Shown here: positions 27,234-35,438 of the stretch, piece by piece
Position numbering within the stretch: the stretch's first letter is position 1
Layout: each line of letters begins with the position of its first letter
DNA from: a virus
Strand: one strand, 5' to 3'
Virus record (IMG/VR): IMGVR_UViG_3300021409_000073
Coordinates: 1 to 40,351 of that record
Length of the DNA: 40,351 bases
Made by a program: the position numbers and the translations under genes
The notes under the pieces: model-generated
Database searches by the model: none
What the model saw: the letters and a program-made list of their open reading frames with translations, nothing else
Told to the model about the DNA's origin: nothing

Positions 27234-27800
27234 TCACCCGATCCGATGAACCGTTCCGCGACCTTCCTCCGTCGCAGATGTGATCCGGAGACCCAGCTTC
27301 TTCTTCAGCGCCCCCGAAATCATGCCCCTCGCGGTGTGCGCTTGCCACGACGTCGCCTCGACGATCTCGGCGATGGATGCGCCCTCGGGTCGCTGCAGCA
27401 GCGCGATGATCTGCGCCTGCTTGGTGCCAGCGCGAATGGTAACGGGCCTTTTCGTATCGGTTTCCCCGGTCGTCGGCGCAAGGTTCGCGTCCGCATGCGG
27501 CTTCGCTTTCCGCACGCTGGCGACGGCGCTGGCCGCGACCGGCTCGATCCCGATGGCCTCCAGCCCGGCCTCTGTGGCGATCAGCGTGGTGCCGTGGCCA
27601 TCGCCGGTCTCGCGCCAGAGCGGCTCGCCACGCCGGAGGTCGGCATCGACCTCTTCCAGCCAACCGCGCGTGATCATCGCGGTCACGGCCTTCTGCGCGG
27701 CGGCGCCGTGCAGGCCTTCGGGCAGCGGCATGGCCAGATTGCCGGGGCGGGTCGCCGCGCGGCTGAGGATGAGACTCTGGGTGTCGGTGAGCTTGGGCAT
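27234..27800 (-). CDS. DUF3489-domain phage protein (188 aa)
   Basis: The C-terminal 70 residues carry TKQAQIIALLQRPEGASIAE, then ATSWQAHTARGMISGALKKK and LGLRITS, the DUF3489 winged-helix-like pattern known from phages and prophages. The N-terminal 80 residues (LTDTQSLILSRAATRPG ... MITRGWLEEVD) look like a second winged helix. It is probably a DNA-binding regulator, though no member has a role known to me. GGAGAAGACCC precedes the ATG at 27800. It is the last gene of a minus-strand cluster running away from the terminase genes. Confidence 0.85.
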   Translation of the reverse strand: MPKLTDTQSLILSRAATRPGNLAMPLPEGLHGAAAQKAVTAMITRGWLEEVDADLRRGEPLWRETGDGHGTTLIATEAGLEAIGIEPVAASAVASVRKAKPHADANLAPTTGETDTKRPVTIRAGTKQAQIIALLQRPEGASIAEIVEATSWQAHTARGMISGALKKKLGLRITSATEEGRGTVHRIG

Positions 27801-27894
27801 GGGTCTTCTCCATGGTCAGGGCCGCGATCATCGCCGGCCTTCCACGACCCCAGGCCGCGCAGGCGCGCGGCAGGAGTTCCGGCGGCGCCGGAGA

Positions 27895-28164
27895 TCAGCG
27901 GGCGTGTTCGCCCTCGCCGAAGGCGCTGTCGGTGATGCGCTTCAGGAGGCTCGCGTAGTGCTCCAGCGTGCCGACCATGGCCCAGCCGACTTCATCGGGG
28001 TGACAGTCGAAGTGCTCGTCGCTGAGCGCCTGCAAGCGGGCGAGCATCTCGTCGATCTCGGCCTTCTTGCCGATGAAGGCGGCCAATGCGGCTTCGCGAT
28101 TGCGGCGCGCCTTCTCGGCGCGGAGTTCATGGCGCGGGGTGGTGATCGGGCTGAGGCGGGTCAT
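27895..28164 (-). CDS. Small phage protein of unknown function (89 aa)
   Basis: The protein is helical and charged (RHELRAEKARRNREAALAAF, then KKAEIDEMLARLQALSDEHF). The C-terminal part DEVGWAMVGTLEHYASLLKR recurs in small proteins of Rhodobacterales prophages known only as hypothetical. The ATG at 28164 is preceded by GGAGCCACCCCG. It is part of the minus-strand cluster 27234-29051. Confidence 0.65.
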   Translation of the reverse strand: MTRLSPITTPRHELRAEKARRNREAALAAFIGKKAEIDEMLARLQALSDEHFDCHPDEVGWAMVGTLEHYASLLKRITDSAFGEGEHAR

Positions 28165-28294
28165 CGGGGTGGCTCCGTGGTGAGTTGCATCGTTTCCGTG
28201 AAACGACCATCGCTCCGGTGCGGCGATTATCGTAGCGAATTCAGAGCAATAGAGTTGCTATCTGATCGCCACGCAGCGCGCCTGCGCGACGGGA

Positions 28295-28600
28295 TCATGG
28301 CCGCAGCGCTTCAGGCTGCGCAGCCTCGGGATCCAGTTCGACCCACGCCCTATCCTGCCAGACATAGAGATGGCAGAGTTCACGGGTAGGGCGCGACAGG
28401 ATCGGGGGCTCGCGAGGCGGGTCGAAGCAGTCGAGTTCGTCGGCCCGGACCTGCCGGATTTCCTTGGCCGCAAGGATGTCCTCAGGCGTCCACGGGGCGA
28501 GCGCGGGCAGCATGTGCGAGGGGTATCCGTCGTAGTGGCAGTACACATGGGCCCATTCTTCGGGGCCGATCCGGATGGCGATCTGCGCGCGGGTGCTCAT
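28295..28600 (-). CDS. Conserved small phage protein (101 aa)
   Basis: It begins MSTRAQIAIRIGPEEWAHVY followed by CHYDGYPSHMLPAL, a start that recurs in many phage and prophage small proteins without known function. The middle holds ILAAKEIRQVRADELDCFDP and the end HLYVWQDRAWVELD. No catalytic or membrane motif is evident. It starts 10 bp after the stop of the next upstream gene of the cluster (28611), so the two are probably co-transcribed. Confidence 0.75.
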   Translation of the reverse strand: MSTRAQIAIRIGPEEWAHVYCHYDGYPSHMLPALAPWTPEDILAAKEIRQVRADELDCFDPPREPPILSRPTRELCHLYVWQDRAWVELDPEAAQPEALRP

Positions 28601-28610
28601 GTCCGCGCCC

Positions 28611-28829
28611 TCAGATCAGCTGCAGGCTGGCCAGCATGGTGCTGGCGGCGGCGAGCTGGGTGGTCGGCAGCTCGATCTTGATGTGCGAGATGACGTCCGA
28701 AGCGTCGGCCGCGATCCCCTCGTCGCGCAGCGCGGCCTCGATCATGCGGGCGGCAGCGTCGGGGCCCTTGAGGTTCAGCGGGTCCGGCAGCGCGGCGTGA
28801 TCGATGCGGATGGTGGTGATGGCGGTCAT
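28611..28829 (-). CDS. Small phage protein of unknown function (72 aa)
   Basis: The sequence TIRIDHAALPDPLNLKGPDA, then ARMIEAALRDEGIAADASDV, suggests a mixed alpha/beta small protein. No recognised motif is seen. It lies 12 bp downstream of the 69-aa gene and 10 bp upstream of the 101-aa gene in one minus-strand transcription unit. High third-position GC supports it. Confidence 0.65.
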   Translation of the reverse strand: MTAITTIRIDHAALPDPLNLKGPDAAARMIEAALRDEGIAADASDVISHIKIELPTTQLAAASTMLASLQLI

Positions 28830-28841
28830 GGGCCTGTCCTT

Positions 28842-29051
28842 TCAGGGTTGGGTGTCAGCGGGTCCTGCGCGGCGTCCGGCCTCGAAGGCTTCCTCGAGCG
28901 CGGCGCGGATGGCCCAGACGGCAACATCGTGGAAATCCAGCCGGTCCCAGTTGCGGGTTTCGAGCGTCTCGAGGTGGAACTGGCGCTGGGCAATTTCGAG
29001 AAGCAGGGCGTCGCGGGCGGCGTTGGGGTCTTCGGGTTTGCGCTTGGGCAC
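28842..29051 (-). CDS. Small phage protein, DUF6900-like (69 aa)
   Basis: A GTG start at 29051 is preceded by AAGGATC. The core LETLETRNWDRLDFHDVAVW followed by AIRAALEEAFEAG matches my memory of the short DUF6900 phage family. The N-terminus is basic (MPKRKPEDPN). It is the first gene of the minus-strand cluster and is divergent from the terminase gene, from which it is separated by an AT-rich 137-bp promoter region. Confidence 0.7.
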   Translation of the reverse strand: MPKRKPEDPNAARDALLLEIAQRQFHLETLETRNWDRLDFHDVAVWAIRAALEEAFEAGRRAGPADTQP

Positions 29052-29188
29052 GGCTTTGATCCTTGTCCGGGGGGAGTGCGATGCACCCGCTTGCGTAGGA
29101 TCAGAGTCGCTCTATCCGGGAGTGCAATCAACTGGATAAGCAGATTATTTCCATTTAATTCCAATATCTTGAAGATCATCGCAGCGCC
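29052..29188. promoter_or_regulatory. AT-rich divergent promoter region upstream of the terminase genes
   Basis: Most of the 80 bp before 29189 is strikingly A/T-rich (for example TTATTTCCATTTAATTCC near 29144-29161) in a GC-rich region. It separates the minus-strand cluster from the morphogenesis genes and probably contains the late promoter. No clear consensus -35/-10 pair could be fixed. Confidence 0.45.
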
Positions 29189-29728
29189 ATGGAAGGTATG
29201 TCCGAGCGTGCCTATGCCGCTCATTCCGGCCTCTCCCGCGGCGCGGTGCAGAAGGCGCGCAAGAACGGTCGGCTGGTGCTCTTTGCCGACGGGTCGATCA
29301 ACGCGGCCGCCTCGGATGCAAGGCGCGGCGCGATGACCGATCCGGACCAGCAGATGCGCTCGCGCGGCGGTGGCGAAGGGATGATCAGCGGGCCGGGAGA
29401 GACATCGTCCTACATCAAGGCCCGCACTGCGCTGACTGTTTACATGGCGCAGGACAAGCAGATCGCCATCCAGAAGAAGAAGGGCGTGCTGGTCGACCGT
29501 GCGCGCGCCGAGACGCTGGTGTTCCGCCTTGCGCGCCAGGAGCGCGATACATGGGTCACCTGGCCCACCCGCGTGGCCGCGCTGATGGCCGCACAATTGT
29601 CCGCAGAGATGGAGAAGGCCTCGGGGGCGCCCGTGACGATCGAGACTGCGATCCTGCAGAGGGTGCTGGAAACCCATGTCCGAGAGCAGCTCGACGCCCT
29701 CGCAGACCTCCGGGTCTCGCTTGCATGA
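29189..29728 (+). CDS. Terminase small subunit-like protein (179 aa)
   Basis: The small terminase selects the packaging site and hands DNA to the large subunit. The N-terminal 40 residues (MSERAYAAHSGLSRGAVQKA, then RKNGRLVLFADGSIN) are a Nu1-like winged HTH with wing. The rest is helical (KARTALTVYMAQDKQIAIQK ... RVAALMAAQLSAEMEK), for oligomerisation. The position immediately before a GpA-type large terminase fits. Its 3' end overlaps the assigned start of the large subunit by 53 bp. An alternative start is the ATG at 29198. Confidence 0.82.
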   Translation: MEGMSERAYAAHSGLSRGAVQKARKNGRLVLFADGSINAAASDARRGAMTDPDQQMRSRGGGEGMISGPGETSSYIKARTALTVYMAQDKQIAIQKKKGVLVDRARAETLVFRLARQERDTWVTWPTRVAALMAAQLSAEMEKASGAPVTIETAILQRVLETHVREQLDALADLRVSLA

Positions 29729-31733
29729 AGGAGCCAATGATCACGACCTGACCGACAGCGACCTGACCGAGGGGCTCGACCTCGGGTTCGATGGCGCCGA
29801 TGACGTCCTGCGGGCGTGGCGGCGGGGCATGCGCCCCGATGCCGATCTGACAGTGTCGGAATGGGCCGATGCGCATCGCTGGCTGTCTTCGCGGGCCTCG
29901 GCCGAGCCCGGGCGGTACCGTACCGCGCGTACGCCCTATCTGCGCGGCATTATGGATGCGCTCTCGCCGAGCCACCCGGCGCAGCGGATCAGCTTCATGA
30001 AGGCGGCGCAGGTCGGCGCCACGGAAGCGGGCAACAACTGGATCGGCTTCGTGATCCATCACGCGCCGGGGCCGATGCTGGCGGTGCTGCCGACCGTCGA
30101 GATGGCCAAGCGCACCTCGCGCGGCCGGATCGACCCGCTGATCGAGGACAGCCCGGCGCTGAAGGAACGGGTCAGCCCCGCCCGCTCGCGCGACGCCGGC
30201 AACTCGATGCTGTCCAAGGAATTCCCGGGCGGCATCCTCGTGCTGACCGGCGCGAACAGCGCGACGGGCCTGCGCTCGATGCCCGCGCGCTATGTGTTCC
30301 TCGACGAGGTCGATGCCTATCCGGCCTCGGCCGACGAGGAAGGCGATCCGGTCACGCTGGCCGAGGCGCGCACCACCACCTTCGCGCATCGGCGCAAGGT
30401 GTTCATGGTCTCGACGCCCACGATCCGGGGGCTGAGCCGGATCGAGCGGGAGTTCGAAGCCTCCGACCAGCGTCGGTTCTTCGTGCCCTGCCCGCATTGC
30501 GGCCATAAGCAATGGCTGCAATTCGAGCGCCTGCGCTGGGCGAAGGGTAGGCCCGAGACGGCCACCTACCATTGTGAGGGCTGCGAGCGTCCTATCGCTG
30601 AGCACCACAAGACCGAGATGCTGGCGCGGGGCGAATGGCGGGCGACGGCGACCAGTGCGGATCCGAATGCAATCGGGTTCCATCTGTCCGCGCTCTCTTC
30701 ACCGATTGGCTGGAAAAGCTGGGAGCAGATCGCCCGCGAATGGCTGGCTGCCCAAGGCTCGGACGAGATGCTGCGCGCGGCGCGCAACACGCTGCTGGGC
30801 GAGACCTGGATCGAGAGCGGCGAGGCCCCGGAATGGCAGCGGCTGGCGGATCGGCGCATCCCCTTCCCGGCGCAGATCCCGGCAGGCGGTCTGTTCCTGA
30901 CCGCCGGGGCCGATGTGCAGAAGGACCGGGTCGAGGTCGATGTCTGGGCCTGGGGCCGGGGACTGGAGAGTTGGCTGGTGGATCACATCGTCATTCCGGG
31001 CGGGCCGGATGATCCGGCCTGCTGGGACAGGCTGACTGCACTGCTGGGCCAGACATGGGCGCACGAGAACGGCGCGTTCATGACGCTGGCCAAGCTCGCC
31101 ATCGACACCGGCTACGAGTCCGCCGCCGTCTACGCCTGGTCCCGCAAGCAGGGGATTGCACAGGTTGCGCCTGTGAAGGGTCTCGAGGGGTTCAACCGTG
31201 CCACGCCCGTGTCGGGGCCGACCTTCGTCGATGCGACCGTGAATGGCCGCAAACTCAAGCGCGGCGCGCGGCTCTGGACGGTGGCCACAGCCACCTTCAA
31301 GGCCGAGACCTATCGCTATCTGCGGATCGAGCGGCCCAGTGACGATGATCGGGCGCTGGGCGCGCCGACACCGGCTGGCACCATCCACTTGCCCGACTGG
31401 GTGGACAGCGAATGGCTCAAGCAGCTGGTGGCCGAGCAACTGGTCACGATCCGCGACCGACGCGGCTACGCCCGCCAGGAATGGCAGAAGCTGCGCGAGC
31501 GCAACGAGGCGCTCGATGCCCGGGTCTATGCGCGCGCCGCCGCGTGGATCCTCGGCGCCGACCGCTTCGACGAGCGCATGTGGCGGCAGCTCGAGAAGCA
31601 GGCCGGCATCGACAGCGCGGCTGTCGCGGCTGCCCCGGCAGAGCAAACGAAACCCGATGCGCCAGAAGCCGGGCGCATCACCGCCCCGCGGCGGCGCGGC
31701 TGGAAGATCAGCACGCCCCGATACATGGAATGA
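29676..31733 (+). CDS. Phage terminase large subunit, GpA family (685 aa)
   Basis: It packages DNA into the prohead using ATP and cuts it at the packaging site. The ATPase half has MKAAQVGATEAGNNWIGF (Walker A region, near residue 110), YVFLDEVDAYP (Walker B, near 208) and VSTPTIRGLSRIE (coupling motif). A zinc-ribbon-like CPHCGHKQW ... CEGC follows (near 270-305). The nuclease half (from about 410) has GADVQKDRVEVDVWAWG and AIDTGYESAAVY. ATG 29676 gives a long overlap with the small subunit; a TTG at 29721 is the alternative. The stop overlaps the next gene as ATGA. Confidence 0.95.
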   Translation: MSESSSTPSQTSGSRLHEGANDHDLTDSDLTEGLDLGFDGADDVLRAWRRGMRPDADLTVSEWADAHRWLSSRASAEPGRYRTARTPYLRGIMDALSPSHPAQRISFMKAAQVGATEAGNNWIGFVIHHAPGPMLAVLPTVEMAKRTSRGRIDPLIEDSPALKERVSPARSRDAGNSMLSKEFPGGILVLTGANSATGLRSMPARYVFLDEVDAYPASADEEGDPVTLAEARTTTFAHRRKVFMVSTPTIRGLSRIEREFEASDQRRFFVPCPHCGHKQWLQFERLRWAKGRPETATYHCEGCERPIAEHHKTEMLARGEWRATATSADPNAIGFHLSALSSPIGWKSWEQIAREWLAAQGSDEMLRAARNTLLGETWIESGEAPEWQRLADRRIPFPAQIPAGGLFLTAGADVQKDRVEVDVWAWGRGLESWLVDHIVIPGGPDDPACWDRLTALLGQTWAHENGAFMTLAKLAIDTGYESAAVYAWSRKQGIAQVAPVKGLEGFNRATPVSGPTFVDATVNGRKLKRGARLWTVATATFKAETYRYLRIERPSDDDRALGAPTPAGTIHLPDWVDSEWLKQLVAEQLVTIRDRRGYARQEWQKLRERNEALDARVYARAAAWILGADRFDERMWRQLEKQAGIDSAAVAAAPAEQTKPDAPEAGRITAPRRRGWKISTPRYME

Positions 31734-31954
31734 CCGGAACCCCGATGACCCTAGATGATCTCAAGGCCCGCCACAGCGCGCTGCTGGCCGCGCGCTACAG
31801 CGGTACGCGCTCGGTCAGCTACGACGGCAAGAGCATCAACTATGGCTCGGACGCCGAGCTGGCCGCCGCCATTGCCGATATCGAGCGGCGCATCGCGGCG
31901 CTGGAACGGACCAGCCGGCGCGTCTTGCGCCCCTTCGCCGTGAAGGATCTGTGA
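31730..31954 (+). CDS. gpW-like head-tail joining protein (74 aa)
   Basis: This corresponds to lambda gpW, a small protein that closes the head after packaging so that tails can join. The sequence TLDDLKARHSALLAARYSGT, then VSYDGKSINYGSDAELAAAI and DIERRIAALE, has the gpW layout of two helices around a small hairpin. Length is close to the 68 aa of gpW. The ATG at 31730 overlaps the terminase stop; the ATG at 31745 is also possible. It sits between terminase and portal, exactly as in lambda. Confidence 0.85.
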   Translation: MTGTPMTLDDLKARHSALLAARYSGTRSVSYDGKSINYGSDAELAAAIADIERRIAALERTSRRVLRPFAVKDL

Positions 31955-33450
31955 TGAACTGGCGTCAGCGCCTCGGGGCCTTCATCGGCGGGTTCGATGC
32001 CGGCCAGCACCACCGGCGCCTACGCGGCTTCCGCGCGACCCGCGCCCATGTCAACGCGCTGATCGCGGCCGCCGGGCCCGACATCACCGCCCGCGCCCGC
32101 TGGCTGGTACGCAACAACGGCTATGCCGTGAATGCAGTCGAGAGCTGGGCCGCCAACACTGTGGGCGACGGGATCAAGCCGATCTCCAAGATCGGGGATG
32201 CCGCGCGCAAGGAGGAACTGCAACGCCTCTGGCTCGCCTGGACCGACGAGGCCGATGCCGAAGGGCTGACCGACTTGTACGGGCTGCAGCGCCGCGCCGC
32301 GCGTGAGGTGTTCATGGCGGGCGAGGTGTTCTTCCGGATCCGGATGCGCCGCGCAGGCGACGGGCTGACGGTGCCGCTGCAGCTGCAGATGCTGCCCGCC
32401 GAGATGCTGCCTCTGGAGCAGACCGGGACAGCGGCCAATGGCAACGCGATCCGCCAGGGGATCGAATTCGACCGGATCGGGCGGCGCGTGGCCTATCACT
32501 TCCTGCGCCGCCATCCGGGCGACAGCACCGATCCGGGGCTGGCGGGCGAAGTGGTGCGCGTGCCGGCCGCCGAGGTCATCCATGTGATCGACCCGGTCGA
32601 GGGCGGCCAGCTGCGCGGGGTGTCGAAACTGGCCCCGGCGATCGTGAAGCTGTTCCTGCTCGATCAGTACGATGATGCCGAGCTCGACCGGAAGAAGGTC
32701 GCGGCCATGTACGCGATGTTCGTGACCTCGCCTGCGCCCGAGAACCCGCTCGCCCAGGCGGAGGACGAGGACGTCCCTGCAAGTGTCGAGCTGAGCCCCG
32801 GCCAGATCGTCCGCCTGAACCCGGGCGAGGATGTCACCGTAGGCCAGCCCGCCGACAGCGGCGCCACCTACGAGCCGTTCCAGTACCGGACGCTGCTGCA
32901 GATTTCGGCCGCGCTGGGCATCCCCTATCCCTATCTCGCCAATGACATGGTGAAGGGGAACTTCTCGAACTCGCGCCTCGCCCTGATCGAATTCCGCCGC
33001 CGCGTCTCGGCCTGGCAGCATTCGGTGATGGTCTGGCAGCTCTGCCGGCCGGTCTATGCCCGCTGGATGGACGCGGCCGTGCTGTCGGGCGCGCTGGCGC
33101 TCCCCGGCTACGAGGCCAACCGCGCGCGGCTGCTCACTGCCGACTGGCTGCCCACCAAATGGGACTGGGTCGATCCGCTGAAGGACGCCAATGCCGAGAT
33201 CGCCCAGATCGAGGCGGGGCTGAAGTCCCGCACGCAGGCCATCGCCGAGCGCGGTTATGACGCCGAACAGGTCGATCGCGAGATCGCCGCCGAGCGGGCG
33301 CGCGAACGGGCGCTGGGTCTCGATTTCCGTCGCCCCGGCTCGCCCGCACAGGGCGTGCAGGCCGTACCGGTCGAGGCAGAACAAGCGGACCGTGATGACG
33401 AAACCGACGACGCGGAGGATCGCCCGCGCCCAGACGAGGACCAGACCTGA
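31954..33450 (+). CDS. Lambda-type portal protein (498 aa)
   Basis: It forms the dodecameric ring at one head vertex through which DNA enters and leaves. The gpB family pattern is seen: ARWLVRNNGYAVNAVESWAA near the N-terminus, then VFMAGEVFFRIRMRR, IHVIDPVEGGQLRGVS, and ISAALGIPYPYLANDMVKGN followed by FSNSRLALIEFRRR. ATG 31954 overlaps the gpW-like stop (TGATG); an adjacent GTG at 31951 is possible. The C-terminal tail is acidic and low complexity. The stop overlaps the protease start by 1 bp. Confidence 0.95.
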   Translation: MNWRQRLGAFIGGFDAGQHHRRLRGFRATRAHVNALIAAAGPDITARARWLVRNNGYAVNAVESWAANTVGDGIKPISKIGDAARKEELQRLWLAWTDEADAEGLTDLYGLQRRAAREVFMAGEVFFRIRMRRAGDGLTVPLQLQMLPAEMLPLEQTGTAANGNAIRQGIEFDRIGRRVAYHFLRRHPGDSTDPGLAGEVVRVPAAEVIHVIDPVEGGQLRGVSKLAPAIVKLFLLDQYDDAELDRKKVAAMYAMFVTSPAPENPLAQAEDEDVPASVELSPGQIVRLNPGEDVTVGQPADSGATYEPFQYRTLLQISAALGIPYPYLANDMVKGNFSNSRLALIEFRRRVSAWQHSVMVWQLCRPVYARWMDAAVLSGALALPGYEANRARLLTADWLPTKWDWVDPLKDANAEIAQIEAGLKSRTQAIAERGYDAEQVDREIAAERARERALGLDFRRPGSPAQGVQAVPVEAEQADRDDETDDAEDRPRPDEDQT

Positions 33451-34883
33451 TGCTCCACGCCCGCATTGCCGCGCGCGCCTTCAACACGCCGCTGCTCGTC
33501 GAACCCTCCAAGGCCATGGCGTTCCTGTCCGGCCTTGGACCTCGCATCCTGGGGCGGCGGGTCGAACTGGCGGACGGCGTCAAGGCGCCGGATAGAGCGG
33601 CAATCCTGCCCGCTCGCGCCAGCTTGCTGGCTGGCGGTCTGGCAGACGACTACCGCCAGCATGGCGATGCACCCTATCCGGTCGTGGACGGCATTGCCGT
33701 GATCGAGATCGCGGGCGTGCTGATCCATCGCGGCGGGTGGATCGGGCAATCCTCGGGCCAGACCAGCTATGAGGGGATCGCCGCCCAGATCGAAGCGGCG
33801 GCCAGCGATCCGGCCGTCCGCGGCCTGGCATTGGAAATCGACAGTTTCGGGGGTGAAGTCGCGGGGGTTTTTGACCTCGCGGATCGCATTCGTGCCATCC
33901 GGGGAGCCAAGCCGGTCTGGGCCTTTGTCGCCGAACACGCCTTCTCGGCGGGCTATGCGCTCGCAAGTCAGGCCGACCGCATCCTGCTGCCGCGCACCGG
34001 CGCGCTGGGCAGCATCGGGGTTGTGGTGCTCCATGCCGATCTCAGCGGCCAGCTCGATCAGGACGGGGTGCGCGTCACGCTGATCCACTCGGGCCAGCAC
34101 AAGGTCGACGGCAATCCGTATCAGCCCCTACCCGAGGGCGTGCGCGATGACATCCAGCGCGAGATCGACGTGCTGCGGTTCCTGTTCGCGGAAACCGTGG
34201 CCGCCGGGCGTTCTGGAAAGATCAGTCATGAGGCCGCGCTGGCGACCGAAGCCGCGACCTATCGCGGGGCGGATGCTCTCGCCGCTGGCCTTGCGGACGA
34301 GGTCACCGATCTGACGCGCGGCTTCGCGGCGTTCCGGCAGATGCTGTCCCGCACCCCAACACTCTCTCCCATGCGCACCACGCGCGCATCCCTTCCCCAC
34401 CCCAGACAGGAGGCAATCATGGCCACCCAGAACGACCCCGACGACAGCCCGCAGGACACGGGGATCGGAGTGACGGACATCGAGGACGGTGAAACCGATG
34501 CTCCCGATGATCCGCCTGCCGTTGCCGAGCAGACCCCCGCTGAAACTCAACCGCCCGCTGCTGCGGTCGCTGCCCCCGCCCCGACCGCCCCGCAGGCTGG
34601 CAATCTGGCCGAGCTCTCGGCGCAGCTTCGCGAGGCGGCAGCGGAGATCGCAGAGATCGCGGCGCAGGCGGGCCGCCTCGGCATCGCCATCGACGCGGCG
34701 AAGGCGCTGCGCGAGGGCACCACCCCCGAGTCCTTGCGCCGCCTGGTGCTCGAGCGCGCCAGCGCCGCCGCGGATGCGCGCGACATCGTCGCGGCCCCTC
34801 GCTCACCGGTCCTGCCGCTTGCGAAGGAAAGCCCCATCGTCGCCGCCGCGAAGCGCGCCGCGGCATCCGGCCACCGGGCCTGA
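33450..34883 (+). CDS. S49-family head maturation protease fused to scaffold (477 aa)
   Basis: This is the counterpart of lambda gene C with nested Nu3. Residues 75-290 form an SppA/ClpP-fold serine peptidase: GIAVIEIAGVLIHRGG, LALEIDSFGGEVAG (oxyanion loop), AEHAFSAGYALASQADRI (nucleophile Ser) and LIHSGQHKVDGNPY (catalytic Lys). A Pro/Ala-rich acidic linker and an Ala-rich helix (residues 385-450) follow, and this part is also made separately from an internal start at 34419. It processes portal, scaffold and itself during head assembly. Start ATG overlaps the portal stop. Confidence 0.93.
   Translation: MLHARIAARAFNTPLLVEPSKAMAFLSGLGPRILGRRVELADGVKAPDRAAILPARASLLAGGLADDYRQHGDAPYPVVDGIAVIEIAGVLIHRGGWIGQSSGQTSYEGIAAQIEAAASDPAVRGLALEIDSFGGEVAGVFDLADRIRAIRGAKPVWAFVAEHAFSAGYALASQADRILLPRTGALGSIGVVVLHADLSGQLDQDGVRVTLIHSGQHKVDGNPYQPLPEGVRDDIQREIDVLRFLFAETVAAGRSGKISHEAALATEAATYRGADALAAGLADEVTDLTRGFAAFRQMLSRTPTLSPMRTTRASLPHPRQEAIMATQNDPDDSPQDTGIGVTDIEDGETDAPDDPPAVAEQTPAETQPPAAAVAAPAPTAPQAGNLAELSAQLREAAAEIAEIAAQAGRLGIAIDAAKALREGTTPESLRRLVLERASAAADARDIVAAPRSPVLPLAKESPIVAAAKRAAASGHRA
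34419..34883 (+). CDS. Internal in-frame scaffold protein, Nu3-like (154 aa)
   Basis: A perfect AGGAGG (34408-34413) lies 5 nt before an in-frame ATG (34419-34421) inside the protease gene. The product is acidic, begins MATQNDPDDSPQD, and has a long Ala/Glu-rich predicted helix (ELSAQLREAAAEIAEIAAQA), which is what head scaffolds look like. Lambda makes Nu3 from the same kind of internal start in gene C. It would coat the inside of the prohead and then be removed by the protease. Confidence 0.75.
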   Translation: MATQNDPDDSPQDTGIGVTDIEDGETDAPDDPPAVAEQTPAETQPPAAAVAAPAPTAPQAGNLAELSAQLREAAAEIAEIAAQAGRLGIAIDAAKALREGTTPESLRRLVLERASAAADARDIVAAPRSPVLPLAKESPIVAAAKRAAASGHRA

Positions 34884-34930
34884 CGACCGACACCCCCCAC
34901 CACCGCCCCCCTGAAACCGCCCGTCCCTCA

Positions 34931-34956
34931 CCCCCGCCGCATCCCCGCGGCGGGGG
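34931..34956 (+). terminator. GC-rich hairpin between scaffold and decoration genes
   Basis: CCCCCGCCGC (34931-34940) and GCGGCGGGGG (34947-34956) form a 10-bp perfect stem with a 6-nt loop in the 109-bp gap before the decoration gene. No T-tract follows. It may be an attenuator or an mRNA-stabilising processing hairpin for the highly expressed capsid genes. Confidence 0.5.
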
Positions 34957-34992
34957 GCTCAATCCCTGAATCCCTGAGAAAGGCACCCCGCC

Positions 34993-35373
34993 ATGACCGT
35001 CCTTCACCAGCCCGCCACGACGGGTGATGTCCTCAAGTACGAGGTGAACCCGAACTTCAACCGCGAGACCGTCACCCTGCTCGAAGGGACCAACTATCCT
35101 GTCGGCGCCGTGCTGGGCCGGATCACCGCCAGCGGCAAATACAAGCTCGCCACCTCGGGCGGCTCGGATGGCGCACAGACCGCAGCTGCCGTGCTGCTCT
35201 ACGCGGTCGATGCCAGCGCCACCGACGCCATCGGCGTGGTGGTCGCGCGGGGCCCCGCCATCGTCTCGAAGGCGGCGCTGGTCTTCGACGCCACCGTCGA
35301 TGACGCGCCCAAGACCGCCACCAAGCACGGCCAGCTGGCCGCGCTCGGCATCGTGCCCCGCGACACCGCCTGA
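34993..35373 (+). CDS. Head decoration protein, lambda gpD-like (126 aa)
   Basis: It trimerises on the expanded capsid and stabilises it. The pattern fits: GDVLKYEVNPNFNRETVTLL, then YPVGAVLGRITASGKYKL, and a beta-rich C-terminus (GVVVARGPAIVSKAALVF). The length is close to the family norm. It lies directly before the major capsid gene, the lambda order D-E. The start has AAAGGCACC upstream. Confidence 0.92.
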   Translation: MTVLHQPATTGDVLKYEVNPNFNRETVTLLEGTNYPVGAVLGRITASGKYKLATSGGSDGAQTAAAVLLYAVDASATDAIGVVVARGPAIVSKAALVFDATVDDAPKTATKHGQLAALGIVPRDTA

Positions 35374-35438
35374 TCGGGCGGATCGGCCGTTCTCCCCATC
35401 GCGCTCTCGCGCGCCCCCCTCTTTCCCCGGAGTTCCCC

